Shown: positions 52,089 through 60,304 of the stretch, piece by piece
How positions within the stretch are numbered: position 1 is the stretch's first letter
Layout of the letters: each line of letters starts with the position of its first letter
Assembly: GCF_001687105.1 (NCBI RefSeq)
Contig: NZ_CP014599.1
Coordinates: forward strand, 186,001-250,000
From: Salipiger sp. CCB-MM3
GTDB taxonomy: Bacteria; Pseudomonadota; Alphaproteobacteria; Rhodobacterales; Rhodobacteraceae
Reading direction: 5' to 3'
Length of the DNA: 64,000 nt
Translations under genes and position numbers: made by a program
The notes under the pieces: generated by a model
Databases searched by the model: none
What the model saw: only the letters and a program-made list of their open reading frames with translations
What the model was told of the DNA's origin: nothing

Positions 52089-52423
52089 CGCTCCATCCTC
52101 CCTCAGGTCGAGGTCAGGATAGCCGGAGGCTGCGCGCGTGACCTTGATTGCGCTCAATCTCTGTTGCCGCCGTCGGGCGCGGCGGCCGGGGCGGCGACTT
52201 TGGCCTATAGCGCCATAACCTCTGCGCGCTGACGAAACGGTGTTTCGGTGATCCGCCGGAGGCCCGAACCGATCGGCAAAGAACCACCTGCGGATCGGGC
52301 GGATCGCGAATTGGCGGGACTCCGCCTTCACTTATGGGTTTGCTCGCCTAGATGTCAGAGTCTCGATAATTTGATTTAGATGGCCATGCCGAACTCCAAT
52401 GCACTGTCGAAGGGAGCGAGAAA
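52089..52423. other. divergent intergenic region
   Basis: 335 bp between ppsA (minus) and the PAP2-type gene (plus). Contains an FNR/CRP-like half-perfect site at 52144, a CGAAAC-GGT-GTTTCG inverted repeat at 52233-52247, and AAGGGAG ahead of 52424. No convincing ORF. Confidence 0.4.
52144..52157. promoter_or_regulatory. FNR/CRP-superfamily-like site upstream of ppsA
   Basis: TTGATTGCGCTCAA matches the FNR consensus TTGAT-N4-ATCAA at 9 of 10 positions, 56 bp upstream of the ppsA start codon. One mismatch; single sites of this kind occur by chance. Confidence 0.3.
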
Positions 52424-53440
52424 ATGATCCCTTCTCTCGCCTTCTTCACCTTCTGCATCGGCTACGCGCTGGTCTCTTTTCTGGTGGCCGTCCTGTTTCG
52501 CGATGGGGTTCTCGCGGATGTGCTCGGCACGCTGACCTCGGAGCCGGACGTCTCGCTCTGGTATGTGGCGGTCATTGCGGTGCTGGTCTCGGTCTGGGCC
52601 TTTTATGCCGAGACGCGGCGGGGTGTCGCAAAAGGTAGAGCCGCCGCCAATGTCGCCATGGTCTACGCCGCGGTGCTGGCGTTGCATTTCGGCTTTACGC
52701 TGTTCAAGACCACGATGCCGCAGATCGTGCCCTATTACGCCGATCCCTATCTGGCGCGGTTCGATGCATGGCTGCATGGGCAGGCGGACCCTTGGGCAGT
52801 GATCAACCGGCTGTTCGGCCCCGACACCATGCTGAGCCTCAGCCCGCTCTATCACGGGCCGTGGCTGATCGCGGCGCTGCTGTTTCCGGTCGTGCTTGTG
52901 ACCTGCGACGAAGATCAGGCCCGCGTGAAGCGCTATCTGGCGCTCTATTGTGCAAGCTGGATCGTCATCGGCAACATGCTGGCGCTGGGGGGAATGTCGG
53001 TGGGGCCGGTCTTTTACGACCGCCTCTATGACGGCAATCGCTTTGCGTTGCTGACCCTGACGCAGCGATATGCGGGGCTCGACGGCACCACCATGGGTGC
53101 CCTTCAGGAGTACCTATGGGAGATGTATGCCGCGGGGCGCGAAAGCTTTGGCACGGGGATTTCCGCCTTTGCCTCGGTGCATGTGTCGGTGGCCACGGTC
53201 GTCGCGCTCTATTGCGGCGAGCGCTCTGCCCTGCTCGCCTTCCCGGCGGCGCTGTTTTGCGCCGCGATCCTGCTGCTGTCGATCTGGAGCGGCTATCACT
53301 ACGCCGTGGATGGCTATTTCTCGATCGGCGTCATGGCGATGCTGTGGATTTACCTGCGCAAACGCGCGGCGCCTCAGGACATGGCGGCGCGGCTTGCGGC
53401 GCAGCCCGTCGCAAGGCCGATCCGGGTGCGCCGGGACTGA
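52424..53440 (+). CDS. PAP2 superfamily membrane phosphatase/phosphotransferase (Aur1/IPT-like)
   Basis: 338 aa, about eight membrane helices. The PAP2 active-site motifs are in the C-terminal third: FASVHVS and SGYHYAVDGYFS. An upstream loop carries the LYHGPWLIAALLF segment seen in inositolphosphotransferase-like PAP2_3 proteins. Probably transfers or removes a phospho-group on a lipid in the membrane. ATG follows AAGGGAG. It stands alone between ppsA (divergent) and BKACE (convergent). Confidence 0.8.
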   Translation: MIPSLAFFTFCIGYALVSFLVAVLFRDGVLADVLGTLTSEPDVSLWYVAVIAVLVSVWAFYAETRRGVAKGRAAANVAMVYAAVLALHFGFTLFKTTMPQIVPYYADPYLARFDAWLHGQADPWAVINRLFGPDTMLSLSPLYHGPWLIAALLFPVVLVTCDEDQARVKRYLALYCASWIVIGNMLALGGMSVGPVFYDRLYDGNRFALLTLTQRYAGLDGTTMGALQEYLWEMYAAGRESFGTGISAFASVHVSVATVVALYCGERSALLAFPAALFCAAILLLSIWSGYHYAVDGYFSIGVMAMLWIYLRKRAAPQDMAARLAAQPVARPIRVRRD

Positions 53441-53492
53441 GCCCGGGCGTTTTCCCGATCCATAAGCAGCCTTGCGCCGGTACGGGCGCGGC

Positions 53493-54422
53493 TCAGAACC
53501 CCACAGCGTCCGCGCCTTTGGTGTCGAGGATTTCGCGGGCTTCGTCGGGGCTGGCAAGCTCCAGCCCGAGCCCTTCGATGATCTGCCGCGCCTTGGCGAC
53601 CTGCTCGGCATTGCTGCGCGCGAGCTGTCCCGGACCGGCCCAGAGTGAATCCTCGAGACCCACGCGCACATGCCCGCCCATGGCCGCGGACATCGCGGCG
53701 ATCGGCAGCTGGTTCTTGCCCGCGCCCAGCACCGACCAGCGGTACTGATCGCCGAACAGCCGGTCGGCGGTGCGCTTCATGTGCATGACGTCGTCGGGAT
53801 GCGCGCCGATGCCGCCCATCAGGCCAAACACCGTCTGGATGAACAGCGGTGCCTTCACCAGCCCCTGATCGAGGAAATACTTGAGGTTGTAGAGATGGGC
53901 GGTGTCATAGCACTCGAACTCGAAGCGGGTGCCGAGCGCGCCGAGCGTGGTCAGGATGTGCTCGATCTGCCCGAAGCTGTTGTTGAAGATGATGTTCTTA
54001 TTGCCGACATAGTCGCGCTCCCACTGGTGTTCGAGGTTGGGAAAGCGCTGCAGCATCGGGAAGAGGCCGAAGTTCATCGAGCCCATGTTGAGCGAGGCGA
54101 TCTCGGGCCGATGCGTCGCGGCGGGGCGCACGCGCTCCTCGATGCTCATGGTCGGCGCGCCGCCGGTGGTGATGTTCACCACCACGTTCGAGGCCTGTTT
54201 GATCACCTTCAGGAACGGGCTGAACGCCTCGGGGGTCTGGTCCGGGCGGCCGTCTTCGGGATCGCGGGCGTGCAGATGCACCACTGCCGCACCAGCCTCG
54301 GCGGCACCGATGGCGGCATCGGCGATCTCGGAGGCGCTCACCGGCAGATATTCCGACATCGAGGGGGTATGGATCGCGCCGGTCACGGCGCAGGTGATGA
54401 TCACCTTGCGGGATTTTGCCAT
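53493..54422 (-). CDS. BKACE family 3-keto acid cleavage enzyme
   Basis: 309 aa Zn-dependent enzyme of the former DUF849 family, which exchanges a beta-keto acid with acetyl-CoA to give acetoacetyl-CoA or another CoA ester. Zn ligands His-x-His in VVHLHARDPEDGRP and Glu in RVGLEDSLW; NITTGGAPTMS and SLNMGSMNFG are conserved. The substrate-selecting position carries AVTGAIHTPSM instead of the Glu-bearing TGAE found in the 3-keto-5-aminohexanoate enzyme, so that amine-binding residue is missing. From recall this variant resembles BKACEs linked to carnitine-like compounds. ATG follows AAGGAGA. Partner dehydrogenase lies directly upstream. Confidence 0.9.
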   Translation of the reverse strand: MAKSRKVIITCAVTGAIHTPSMSEYLPVSASEIADAAIGAAEAGAAVVHLHARDPEDGRPDQTPEAFSPFLKVIKQASNVVVNITTGGAPTMSIEERVRPAATHRPEIASLNMGSMNFGLFPMLQRFPNLEHQWERDYVGNKNIIFNNSFGQIEHILTTLGALGTRFEFECYDTAHLYNLKYFLDQGLVKAPLFIQTVFGLMGGIGAHPDDVMHMKRTADRLFGDQYRWSVLGAGKNQLPIAAMSAAMGGHVRVGLEDSLWAGPGQLARSNAEQVAKARQIIEGLGLELASPDEAREILDTKGADAVGF

Positions 54423-54437
54423 TGGGGTCTCCTTGGA

Positions 54438-55370
54438 TCAGTTTTGCTCGGCGGCGAGGTGGCGGCGCAGCGCGGCGAGGCGCGTGTCGCGGCGGTCCTG
54501 CCGTTCGCGGATTTTCTCGGGACTGCGGTCCTGCGGCCAGCTTGCGGCGATCTTTTCGGCCTGCGCGACCGAGAACACCTCGGGGCCTGCAGGCTCGGCG
54601 GCCAGTCTTGCATAAAAGCCGCCGTAGCGCGCCGCGTAATCGGTGATGCCGCCGGGGGCGTTGAGGTCGATGGTCTCGATCGGGCCGATCAACGTCCAGC
54701 GCAGGCCAAGCCCGTGTTTGATGGTGGCGTCCAGCCCCTCGACCGACACCGTGCCCTCGCCGATCAGCCGCAGCGCCTCTCCCAGAAGCGCGCCCTGCAG
54801 GCGGTTGAGCACGAACCCGTCGCGCTCGCGGGCCATCGTCACCGGCACCTGACCGATGGCGCTGTAGATCGCCTCGGCCGTCTCCATCGCGGCGGCATCG
54901 GTCCAGGGCGCGGGGCAAAGCTCGACCACCGGCACCAGATGCGGCGGGTTTACCGGGTGGCCGACGAGGCAGCGCGCGCGGTGGGTGAGCGTCTCGGTGA
55001 ACCGCGAGGCGACGATGGCCGAGGTCGAGGAGGCGATCACCGCATCATCCGGGGTCGCGGCGTCGAGCCGGGCGAAAAGCTCTGTCTTCACCTCGATCTT
55101 CTCGGGGCCGTTCTCTTGCACGAAGGCGACATCCGCCACCGCCTCTTCCAGCGTCGGGCAGGTGCGGATGCGGGCCAGCGTGCCGGGCTTGTCGTCGAGC
55201 AGCTTCTCGGTGATCAGCGTGTCGCAGAGCGCCTCGATATCGGAGGGGAAGCGTTCGAGCACGCCGGGGTCGGCGTCCCAGACCTGCACCTCATATCCAG
55301 CGCGGGCGAAGAGCGCGCTCCACGAGCGGCCGATCAGCCCGGCCCCGATGATGGCAACCTTTTGGGTCAT
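54438..55370 (-). CDS. 3-hydroxyacyl-CoA dehydrogenase family protein (lambda-crystallin/L-gulonate dehydrogenase-like)
   Basis: 310 aa. NAD-binding GAGLIG near residue 9; SSTSAIVAS, HPVNPPHLVPVVELCP, and FVLNRLQGALLGEALRLIGEG match the CRYL1/L-gulonate 3-dehydrogenase branch that oxidises free 3-hydroxy acids rather than CoA thioesters. The ATG at 55370 follows AAAGGACC; upstream extension overlaps the transporter. With BKACE next door it would make the 3-keto acid that BKACE then cleaves. Carnitine dehydrogenase-like activity is an alternative. Confidence 0.88.
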   Translation of the reverse strand: MTQKVAIIGAGLIGRSWSALFARAGYEVQVWDADPGVLERFPSDIEALCDTLITEKLLDDKPGTLARIRTCPTLEEAVADVAFVQENGPEKIEVKTELFARLDAATPDDAVIASSTSAIVASRFTETLTHRARCLVGHPVNPPHLVPVVELCPAPWTDAAAMETAEAIYSAIGQVPVTMARERDGFVLNRLQGALLGEALRLIGEGTVSVEGLDATIKHGLGLRWTLIGPIETIDLNAPGGITDYAARYGGFYARLAAEPAGPEVFSVAQAEKIAASWPQDRSPEKIRERQDRRDTRLAALRRHLAAEQN

Positions 55371-55383
55371 GGAAGGTCCTTTC

Positions 55384-57900
55384 TCAGAGCCAGAGCACTT
55401 GCCGGCGCAGGTCGATGTCATGCGCGAGCGCGGCGGAGGGGCCGTCGTGGATGATGCTGCCCCGTTCGAGCGCGACGGTGCGGTCAGAGAGTGTCAGCGC
55501 CAGATCGAGGTTGTGGTCGACGATGATGATCGAAACCTCCTGCCGCAGCCGGTCGAAGGTTTCGAAAAGCTGCTCGACCACGGCAGGTGAGAGCCCCTCG
55601 AAGGGTTCGTCCAGCAGCAGCACGCGGGTATCGCCAGAGAGCGCCCGCGCAACCGCGGCCATCTGCTGCTCGCCGCCCGAGAGATAGTCGGCGGGCGTGT
55701 CGATGCGTTCTTTGAGGCGCGGGAAATAAGAGAAGATACGCTCTTCGTCCCAATGCACCCCATGCCCGGTCTGACGCTGGATGCGCCCAAGCTCGAGGTT
55801 GTCCTTCACCGACATGCCAGCAAAGAGGCCGCGCCCCTGCGGCACATAGGAGATCCCGGCGCGCGCCATGGCGGCGGAGGGCAGTCCCGAGATCGTCTTG
55901 CCCTCGAGGGTGATCTCGCCGCTGCCCACCGGGGCGATGCCGATCAGCGATTTCAGCAGCGTCGATTTGCCCGCACCGTTCCGACCCAAGAGCGCGAGGA
56001 TCTCGCCCTGCCGCAGATCGAAGCTGACGTCGTTGAGGATGTGGCTCTTGCCGTAGCTGACGTTGACCTTGTCGAGCGACAGGATGGTGGCGTCCTGCAC
56101 CGCGCTGACGCGCGGCTTGGCGGCGACCGCCGAGGTGCCCGAGCCGATATAGACCTCTTGCACCCGCGCGTCGCCGCGTGCCTCGTCCACCGTGCCGTCG
56201 AGTAGCACCTGTCCTTCGTTCATCACCGTGACGTGGTCGGCCAGTTCGAACACCCGGTCGATGTCATGTTCGACCAGCAGCACCGGGATGTCGCGGGACA
56301 GCGCCTTGAGCAGCAGGCCGATGCGCTCGCGCTCGGCCACCGAAAGGCCCGCCAGCGGCTCGTCGGCCAGCAGGATGCGCGGGTGGTTGCCAAGCGCCAG
56401 TCCCAGATCGAGCAGCCGCTGCCCGCCGTAGGACAGAGATCCGGCCTCGGCCTCTTCCATGCCGCTGAGCCCGGCGTAGCGCATGATCTGTGCGGTGCGC
56501 TCGTTGACCTGCGCAAGATTGCGGGCGCGGATCACCGGGTTCATCCGGCTGGGATCGCCTGCCTGCACCGCGAGGCGGATGTTTTCCTGCACGGTGAGCG
56601 AGGGAAAGAGGTTGGTGATCTGGAAACTGCGCCCGATCCCGGCCTCGGAGATCTCCTCGGGCTTGCGCCCCGAGAGCGGCTGGCCGCCCAGCGTCACCTC
56701 GCCGCTGTCGGGGGTGTAAAGTCCCGACAGCAGGTTGAAGGCCGTGGTCTTGCCCGCGCCATTGGGGCCGATCAGCGCGTGCAGCGTGCGGTCCCGCACT
56801 GAGATGTCGACCTCATCCACGGCCTTGAGCCCGCCGAAGTGCTTGGAGATGCCGCGCGCTTCCAGCAGCGCGCCTTCCACATGGCGCTCGGGACGCAGGA
56901 ACTCGGGCAGCGGATGCACCTCGGCCTTGCGCCCGGCCATTGCCGCGCCGGTCTCGGCGGGCGGATTGAAGTGGCGCCGGATCTGTCCGGGGATGCCGAT
57001 CAGCCCGTCGCGGGCGAACAGCACGAAGCCCATGAACACGAGGCCGAACCAGAACAGCCAGTTCTCGGAATAGATCGACAGATACTCGCGGAAGAGGATG
57101 TAGAAGAGCGCGCCGATCGCCGGACCCATGAACGAGCGCATGCCGCCGATCACCACCATGGCCAGAAGCTCGCCCGAGAAGACCACCGACATCGGCTCGG
57201 CCGAGGTCATGCGGTTCTTGTAGAGCAGCAGCACCCCGGCCAGCGCGGTGATCGTCGCCGAGAGCACGAAGGCGGCCAGCTTGTAGCGGTCGACCTTGTA
57301 GCCCAGAAAGCGCGCGCGCTGCTCATTCTCGCGGATCGCCAGCAGCACCGTGCCGAGCGGCGAGTTATAGACCCGCCACAGCAGGCACAGCACCGCAAAG
57401 GCGATGAGTGCGACCAGCCAGTAATAGGGCTGGGACATCTCGAAGCTGAGCCCGAAAATCTGCGGGCGGGAGATGCCGCCAAGCCCGTTCTCGCCGCCGG
57501 TCACTTCGGTCCAGCGGAAGGCGATGGTGAACCCGAGCGCCGAGAGCGCCAGCGTCATCAGCGAGAAATAGACCCCCCGGCGGCGCAGGATCAGCGCGCC
57601 GAAGACGGCGGCGATCAGCGCGGTGGCAAGCACGGCGACGATCAGCGGGAGAAAGAAGCTGCCCTCCGCGCCCATGGCCCGGGCCGAGAGCCCGGCGAGA
57701 TAGGCGCCAAGGCCGAACCACGCGCCATGGCCGAAGCTGATCAGCCCGGTGCGCCCGGCAAGGATGTTGAGCCCCATGCAGGCGAGGCCGAAGACCACCA
57801 CCTCGGTCGCCGAGGTATAGGTCAGCCCGGCGGCGAGGATGAGGAAGGGCAGCACGATCAGCGCGGCTGCCGCGACAAGAAGCGGATGTATGCGGGTCAT
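55384..57900 (-). CDS. branched-chain-type ABC transporter LivM-LivG-LivF triple fusion
   Basis: 838 aa single frame. Residues 1-310: LivM permease (NILAGRTGLISFGHGAWFG, RENEQRARFLGYKVDRYKL). Residues 346-585: LivG ATPase with Walker A GPNGAGKTT (378-386), signature LSYGGQR (489-495), Walker B ILLADEP. Residues 605-838: LivF ATPase with Walker A GRNGAGKST (639-647), signature LSGGEQQ, Walker B VLLLDEP. Linkers at about 311-345 and 586-604. LivM-LivG fusions are familiar; having LivF in the same chain is rarer. Only LivH and the binding protein remain separate. ATG at 57900, 13 bp after the LivH stop. Confidence 0.93.
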   Translation of the reverse strand: MTRIHPLLVAAAALIVLPFLILAAGLTYTSATEVVVFGLACMGLNILAGRTGLISFGHGAWFGLGAYLAGLSARAMGAEGSFFLPLIVAVLATALIAAVFGALILRRRGVYFSLMTLALSALGFTIAFRWTEVTGGENGLGGISRPQIFGLSFEMSQPYYWLVALIAFAVLCLLWRVYNSPLGTVLLAIRENEQRARFLGYKVDRYKLAAFVLSATITALAGVLLLYKNRMTSAEPMSVVFSGELLAMVVIGGMRSFMGPAIGALFYILFREYLSIYSENWLFWFGLVFMGFVLFARDGLIGIPGQIRRHFNPPAETGAAMAGRKAEVHPLPEFLRPERHVEGALLEARGISKHFGGLKAVDEVDISVRDRTLHALIGPNGAGKTTAFNLLSGLYTPDSGEVTLGGQPLSGRKPEEISEAGIGRSFQITNLFPSLTVQENIRLAVQAGDPSRMNPVIRARNLAQVNERTAQIMRYAGLSGMEEAEAGSLSYGGQRLLDLGLALGNHPRILLADEPLAGLSVAERERIGLLLKALSRDIPVLLVEHDIDRVFELADHVTVMNEGQVLLDGTVDEARGDARVQEVYIGSGTSAVAAKPRVSAVQDATILSLDKVNVSYGKSHILNDVSFDLRQGEILALLGRNGAGKSTLLKSLIGIAPVGSGEITLEGKTISGLPSAAMARAGISYVPQGRGLFAGMSVKDNLELGRIQRQTGHGVHWDEERIFSYFPRLKERIDTPADYLSGGEQQMAAVARALSGDTRVLLLDEPFEGLSPAVVEQLFETFDRLRQEVSIIIVDHNLDLALTLSDRTVALERGSIIHDGPSAALAHDIDLRRQVLWL

Positions 57901-57913
57901 GCGTTGGATCGTC

Positions 57914-58789
57914 TCATTCGAAGCGGAGGATGCGCTCGCCCAGCAGGCCGCGCGGGCGCACCAGAAGCACGAGGAACATCAACAGGTAGATGGCGGCGGT
58001 GGACCATGACGACAGGCCGATGGCCACGAGCACGCCCTTGGTCAGCCCGACGAGGACAGCGGCGATGATGACGCCCCAGAACGAGCCGAGCCCGCCGATC
58101 ACGACCACCACGAAGGCCAGCGTGATGACCTCGGCGCCCATCGCCGGGTGGATGGTGTAGATCGGCGAGAGCAACACGCCCGCCAGCCCGGCGAGGCCGA
58201 TGCCGATGCCCGCGACCACCGACAGATAGGGCCGCAGTGAAATGCCGAGGGAGCCGACGATCTCGGGGTTCTGCACTCCGGCGCGGACGATGCGCCCGAA
58301 GGCGGTCTTGTTGAGCAGCAGCCACAGCGCACCGACGGCGAGCACCGCGACGGCGATCAGGAAGATGCGGTAGCGCGAGTAGATGAAATCACCCAAGAAC
58401 ACCTGCCCGCGCAGCAGTTCGGGCATGTTGTAGTTCTGCGGCGAGGCCCCGAAAATCCAGCGCAATCCCTGTTCGATCACCATGGCAAGCCCGAAGGTCA
58501 GCAGCAGCGAATAGAGCGGATCGACCCGGTAGAAGCGGGTGAAGAGCGTGCGCTCGGTCGCCATGCCCAGCCCCGCCACGATCAGCGGCACAAGGATCAG
58601 CGCGCCGAAATAACCCACGTAGGGCGTGATCAGGATCGCGAGATAGGCGCCGATGGCGAAGAAGGCGCCATGCGCGAGGTTGATGATCCCGCCAAGCGAG
58701 AAGATCAGCGACAGTCCCAGCGCGATCAGCAGGTAATAGGTGCCGTCCAGCAGGCCGTTCAGCACCTGCGCGATGAATAGCCCCAGCAT
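57914..58789 (-). CDS. branched-chain-type ABC transporter permease (LivH-like)
   Basis: 291 aa, about eight helices. Opens MLGLFIAQVLNGLLDGTYY, then ALGLSLIFSLGGIINLAHGA and NKTAFGRIVRAGVQNPEIVG, the LivH-type EAA region. The ATG at 58789 follows AAGGAG; the longer open frame to 59020 overlaps the binding-protein gene. Pairs with the LivM domain of the fused protein. Confidence 0.92.
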   Translation of the reverse strand: MLGLFIAQVLNGLLDGTYYLLIALGLSLIFSLGGIINLAHGAFFAIGAYLAILITPYVGYFGALILVPLIVAGLGMATERTLFTRFYRVDPLYSLLLTFGLAMVIEQGLRWIFGASPQNYNMPELLRGQVFLGDFIYSRYRIFLIAVAVLAVGALWLLLNKTAFGRIVRAGVQNPEIVGSLGISLRPYLSVVAGIGIGLAGLAGVLLSPIYTIHPAMGAEVITLAFVVVVIGGLGSFWGVIIAAVLVGLTKGVLVAIGLSSWSTAAIYLLMFLVLLVRPRGLLGERILRFE

Positions 58790-58836
58790 CGCGGCGCACT
58801 CCTTCCTTGGGTATTTTCTTTGGGTATCGGGGGTGT

Positions 58837-58865
58837 GGGGCAGGGGCCCTCTGGCCCGCTGCCCC
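58837..58865 (-). other. intra-operon hairpin after the Liv binding-protein gene
   Basis: Twelve pairs (GGGGCAG-GGGCC with GGCCC-CTGCCCC, one bulged G) around a CTCT loop, 18 bp past the binding-protein stop and ahead of LivH. No U-tract on the minus strand. Third binding-protein-trailing hairpin in the window. Confidence 0.5.
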
Positions 58866-58883
58866 GGTTGCGTCACCGGAACA

Positions 58884-60128
58884 TCACATCGAGCAGGTGC
58901 CGCCGGTGACGGCGGTGGCCAGCGACTCGAGCGGCTGGTCCGCGCCCGGAACCGGATCGGAGGTGGTGAAGATGTCCCACTCGTTCTGCGCCTCGGAGGC
59001 GGGCAGCGCGGTGATCGCATAGATCTCCTGAATGAGCTGGTGATCCGAGGGGCGGAAATAGCCCGGACGGCTCTTCATCAGGTCGAACTTCGCCTCCTCG
59101 CTCTCGAGATAGCCGACCAGCGCGTCTCCCGACGCGTCGCCCGCCTCGGCCACCGCTTTGGCCATGATCAGACCGGCGTTGTAGTCTCCCCAGGCCTGGT
59201 TCTCGGGCGGCTTGCCAAAGGCATCGCTGAACGCCTGCACGAAGGCTTGGCTGGCATCGTTCTGCACCAGATGGTTCCACACGTTCGGCCAAGTGCCGCG
59301 GAAGTTCTGCGCCCCCGCCGCCCAGGCCGAGACCGTGTCGAAGCCGAAGCCGCCGAGCGTGAAGTCGAGGCCGAACTCACCGTATTGCTTGAAGAAGTTG
59401 GTGATCTGCGTGCCCGCGAGATTGAGCGCCACCACGTCCGGCTCGGCCTGACGGATCTTCAGCAGGTAAGACGAGAAATCGGTCGCATCGGTCGGCACCA
59501 GATCGTCGCCGACGAGATTGCCGCCATTGGTCTCGAGGAACGCCTTGGCCGCCGACAGAAGGTCGTGGCCAAAGGCGTAATCGGCGCTCAGCGTGTACCA
59601 GTTCTTGCCATCCACCATGCCTTCGCCAGCGAAATACTGGCCCTCGGCGTTCACATACATCGAGTTCTGCGTCTCGACGTGGAACATGTAGCGGTTGCAG
59701 TCCTGACCGCGAAGGCTGTCCGAGTTGCCACCGGTGTTGACGAAGCATTTCTTGTAGCGCGCCGCGACCTGACTGATCGTCAGACAGGAGGCCGAGGAGA
59801 TCTCGCCGATGATCATGTCGACGCCGTCGCGCTCGAACATGCGCTCGGCCTTGGTCGAGGCGGTCTGCGGGTTGACGCTGTCCTCCATGATCAGCTCGAC
59901 CTGCCGCCCTCCGGCGCCGCCGTTGGCATTGATGTGCTCGACCGCCAGCTTGATGCCCATCTGCGCGTATTCGCCGAGCGGGCCGAGAAAGCCGGTGGTG
60001 GGGGTCAGGTGGCCGATTTTCAGCGGCGCGCTCTGCGCCCGCAGATAGGCGGGGGCGGCGACGGCAAGCGTCAGGCCAGCCGCTCCCGTCCGCAGGAATC
60101 CCCTGCGGCTCGTGAGATGGTTCGTCAT
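58884..60128 (-). CDS. branched-chain-type ABC transporter substrate-binding protein (LivK family), Tat-exported
   Basis: 414 aa. Tat signal SRRGFLRTGAAGLTLAVAAP, ending near YLRAQ. Mature part is Peripla_BP_6: LKIGHLTPTTGFLGPLGEYAQM, AVEHINANGGAGGR, ISSASCLTISQVAARYKK, FVNTGGNSDSLRGQDCNRY. ATG at 60128 after GGGAGGA. First gene of the minus-strand operon that runs through the transporter to the 3-hydroxyacid dehydrogenase and BKACE. Family 4 proteins of this type often bind amides, urea or aromatic acids, not only amino acids. Confidence 0.92.
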   Translation of the reverse strand: MTNHLTSRRGFLRTGAAGLTLAVAAPAYLRAQSAPLKIGHLTPTTGFLGPLGEYAQMGIKLAVEHINANGGAGGRQVELIMEDSVNPQTASTKAERMFERDGVDMIIGEISSASCLTISQVAARYKKCFVNTGGNSDSLRGQDCNRYMFHVETQNSMYVNAEGQYFAGEGMVDGKNWYTLSADYAFGHDLLSAAKAFLETNGGNLVGDDLVPTDATDFSSYLLKIRQAEPDVVALNLAGTQITNFFKQYGEFGLDFTLGGFGFDTVSAWAAGAQNFRGTWPNVWNHLVQNDASQAFVQAFSDAFGKPPENQAWGDYNAGLIMAKAVAEAGDASGDALVGYLESEEAKFDLMKSRPGYFRPSDHQLIQEIYAITALPASEAQNEWDIFTTSDPVPGADQPLESLATAVTGGTCSM

Positions 60129-60243
60129 GGTACTCCTCCCTGAGACCAATTTGCTAAGATCACCTCGGGCCCTGCCTCTTGGGGTCCGGCGGCCGATGTT
60201 CCTCCGTGGCCGTCTTGCCCATGGGAGAGCCTTGCTCCTCCAT

Positions 60244-60262
60244 CTGTGATCTGAGATCACAG
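60244..60262. promoter_or_regulatory. 19-bp perfect palindrome, candidate GntR operator
   Basis: CTGTGATCTGAGATCACAG: two perfect 9-bp arms around a single G, in the 176-bp gap between the Liv binding-protein gene and the divergent GntR gene. Location and symmetry make it the likely operator for the FCD regulator at 60305. Confidence 0.65.
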
Positions 60263-60304
60263 TTACAGAGCGGGCTTCCGCGGTCAACTGGAGTTATGAG
60301 ATAG

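Noticed and set aside
49602..52232. 876-codon plus-strand frame opposite ppsA
   Set aside because: Antisense shadow; ppsA on the minus strand has all catalytic motifs.
53441..53492. Terminator between the PAP2-type gene and BKACE
   Set aside because: Only a 5-bp stem (GCGCC/GGCGC) without a U-tract; too weak to list.
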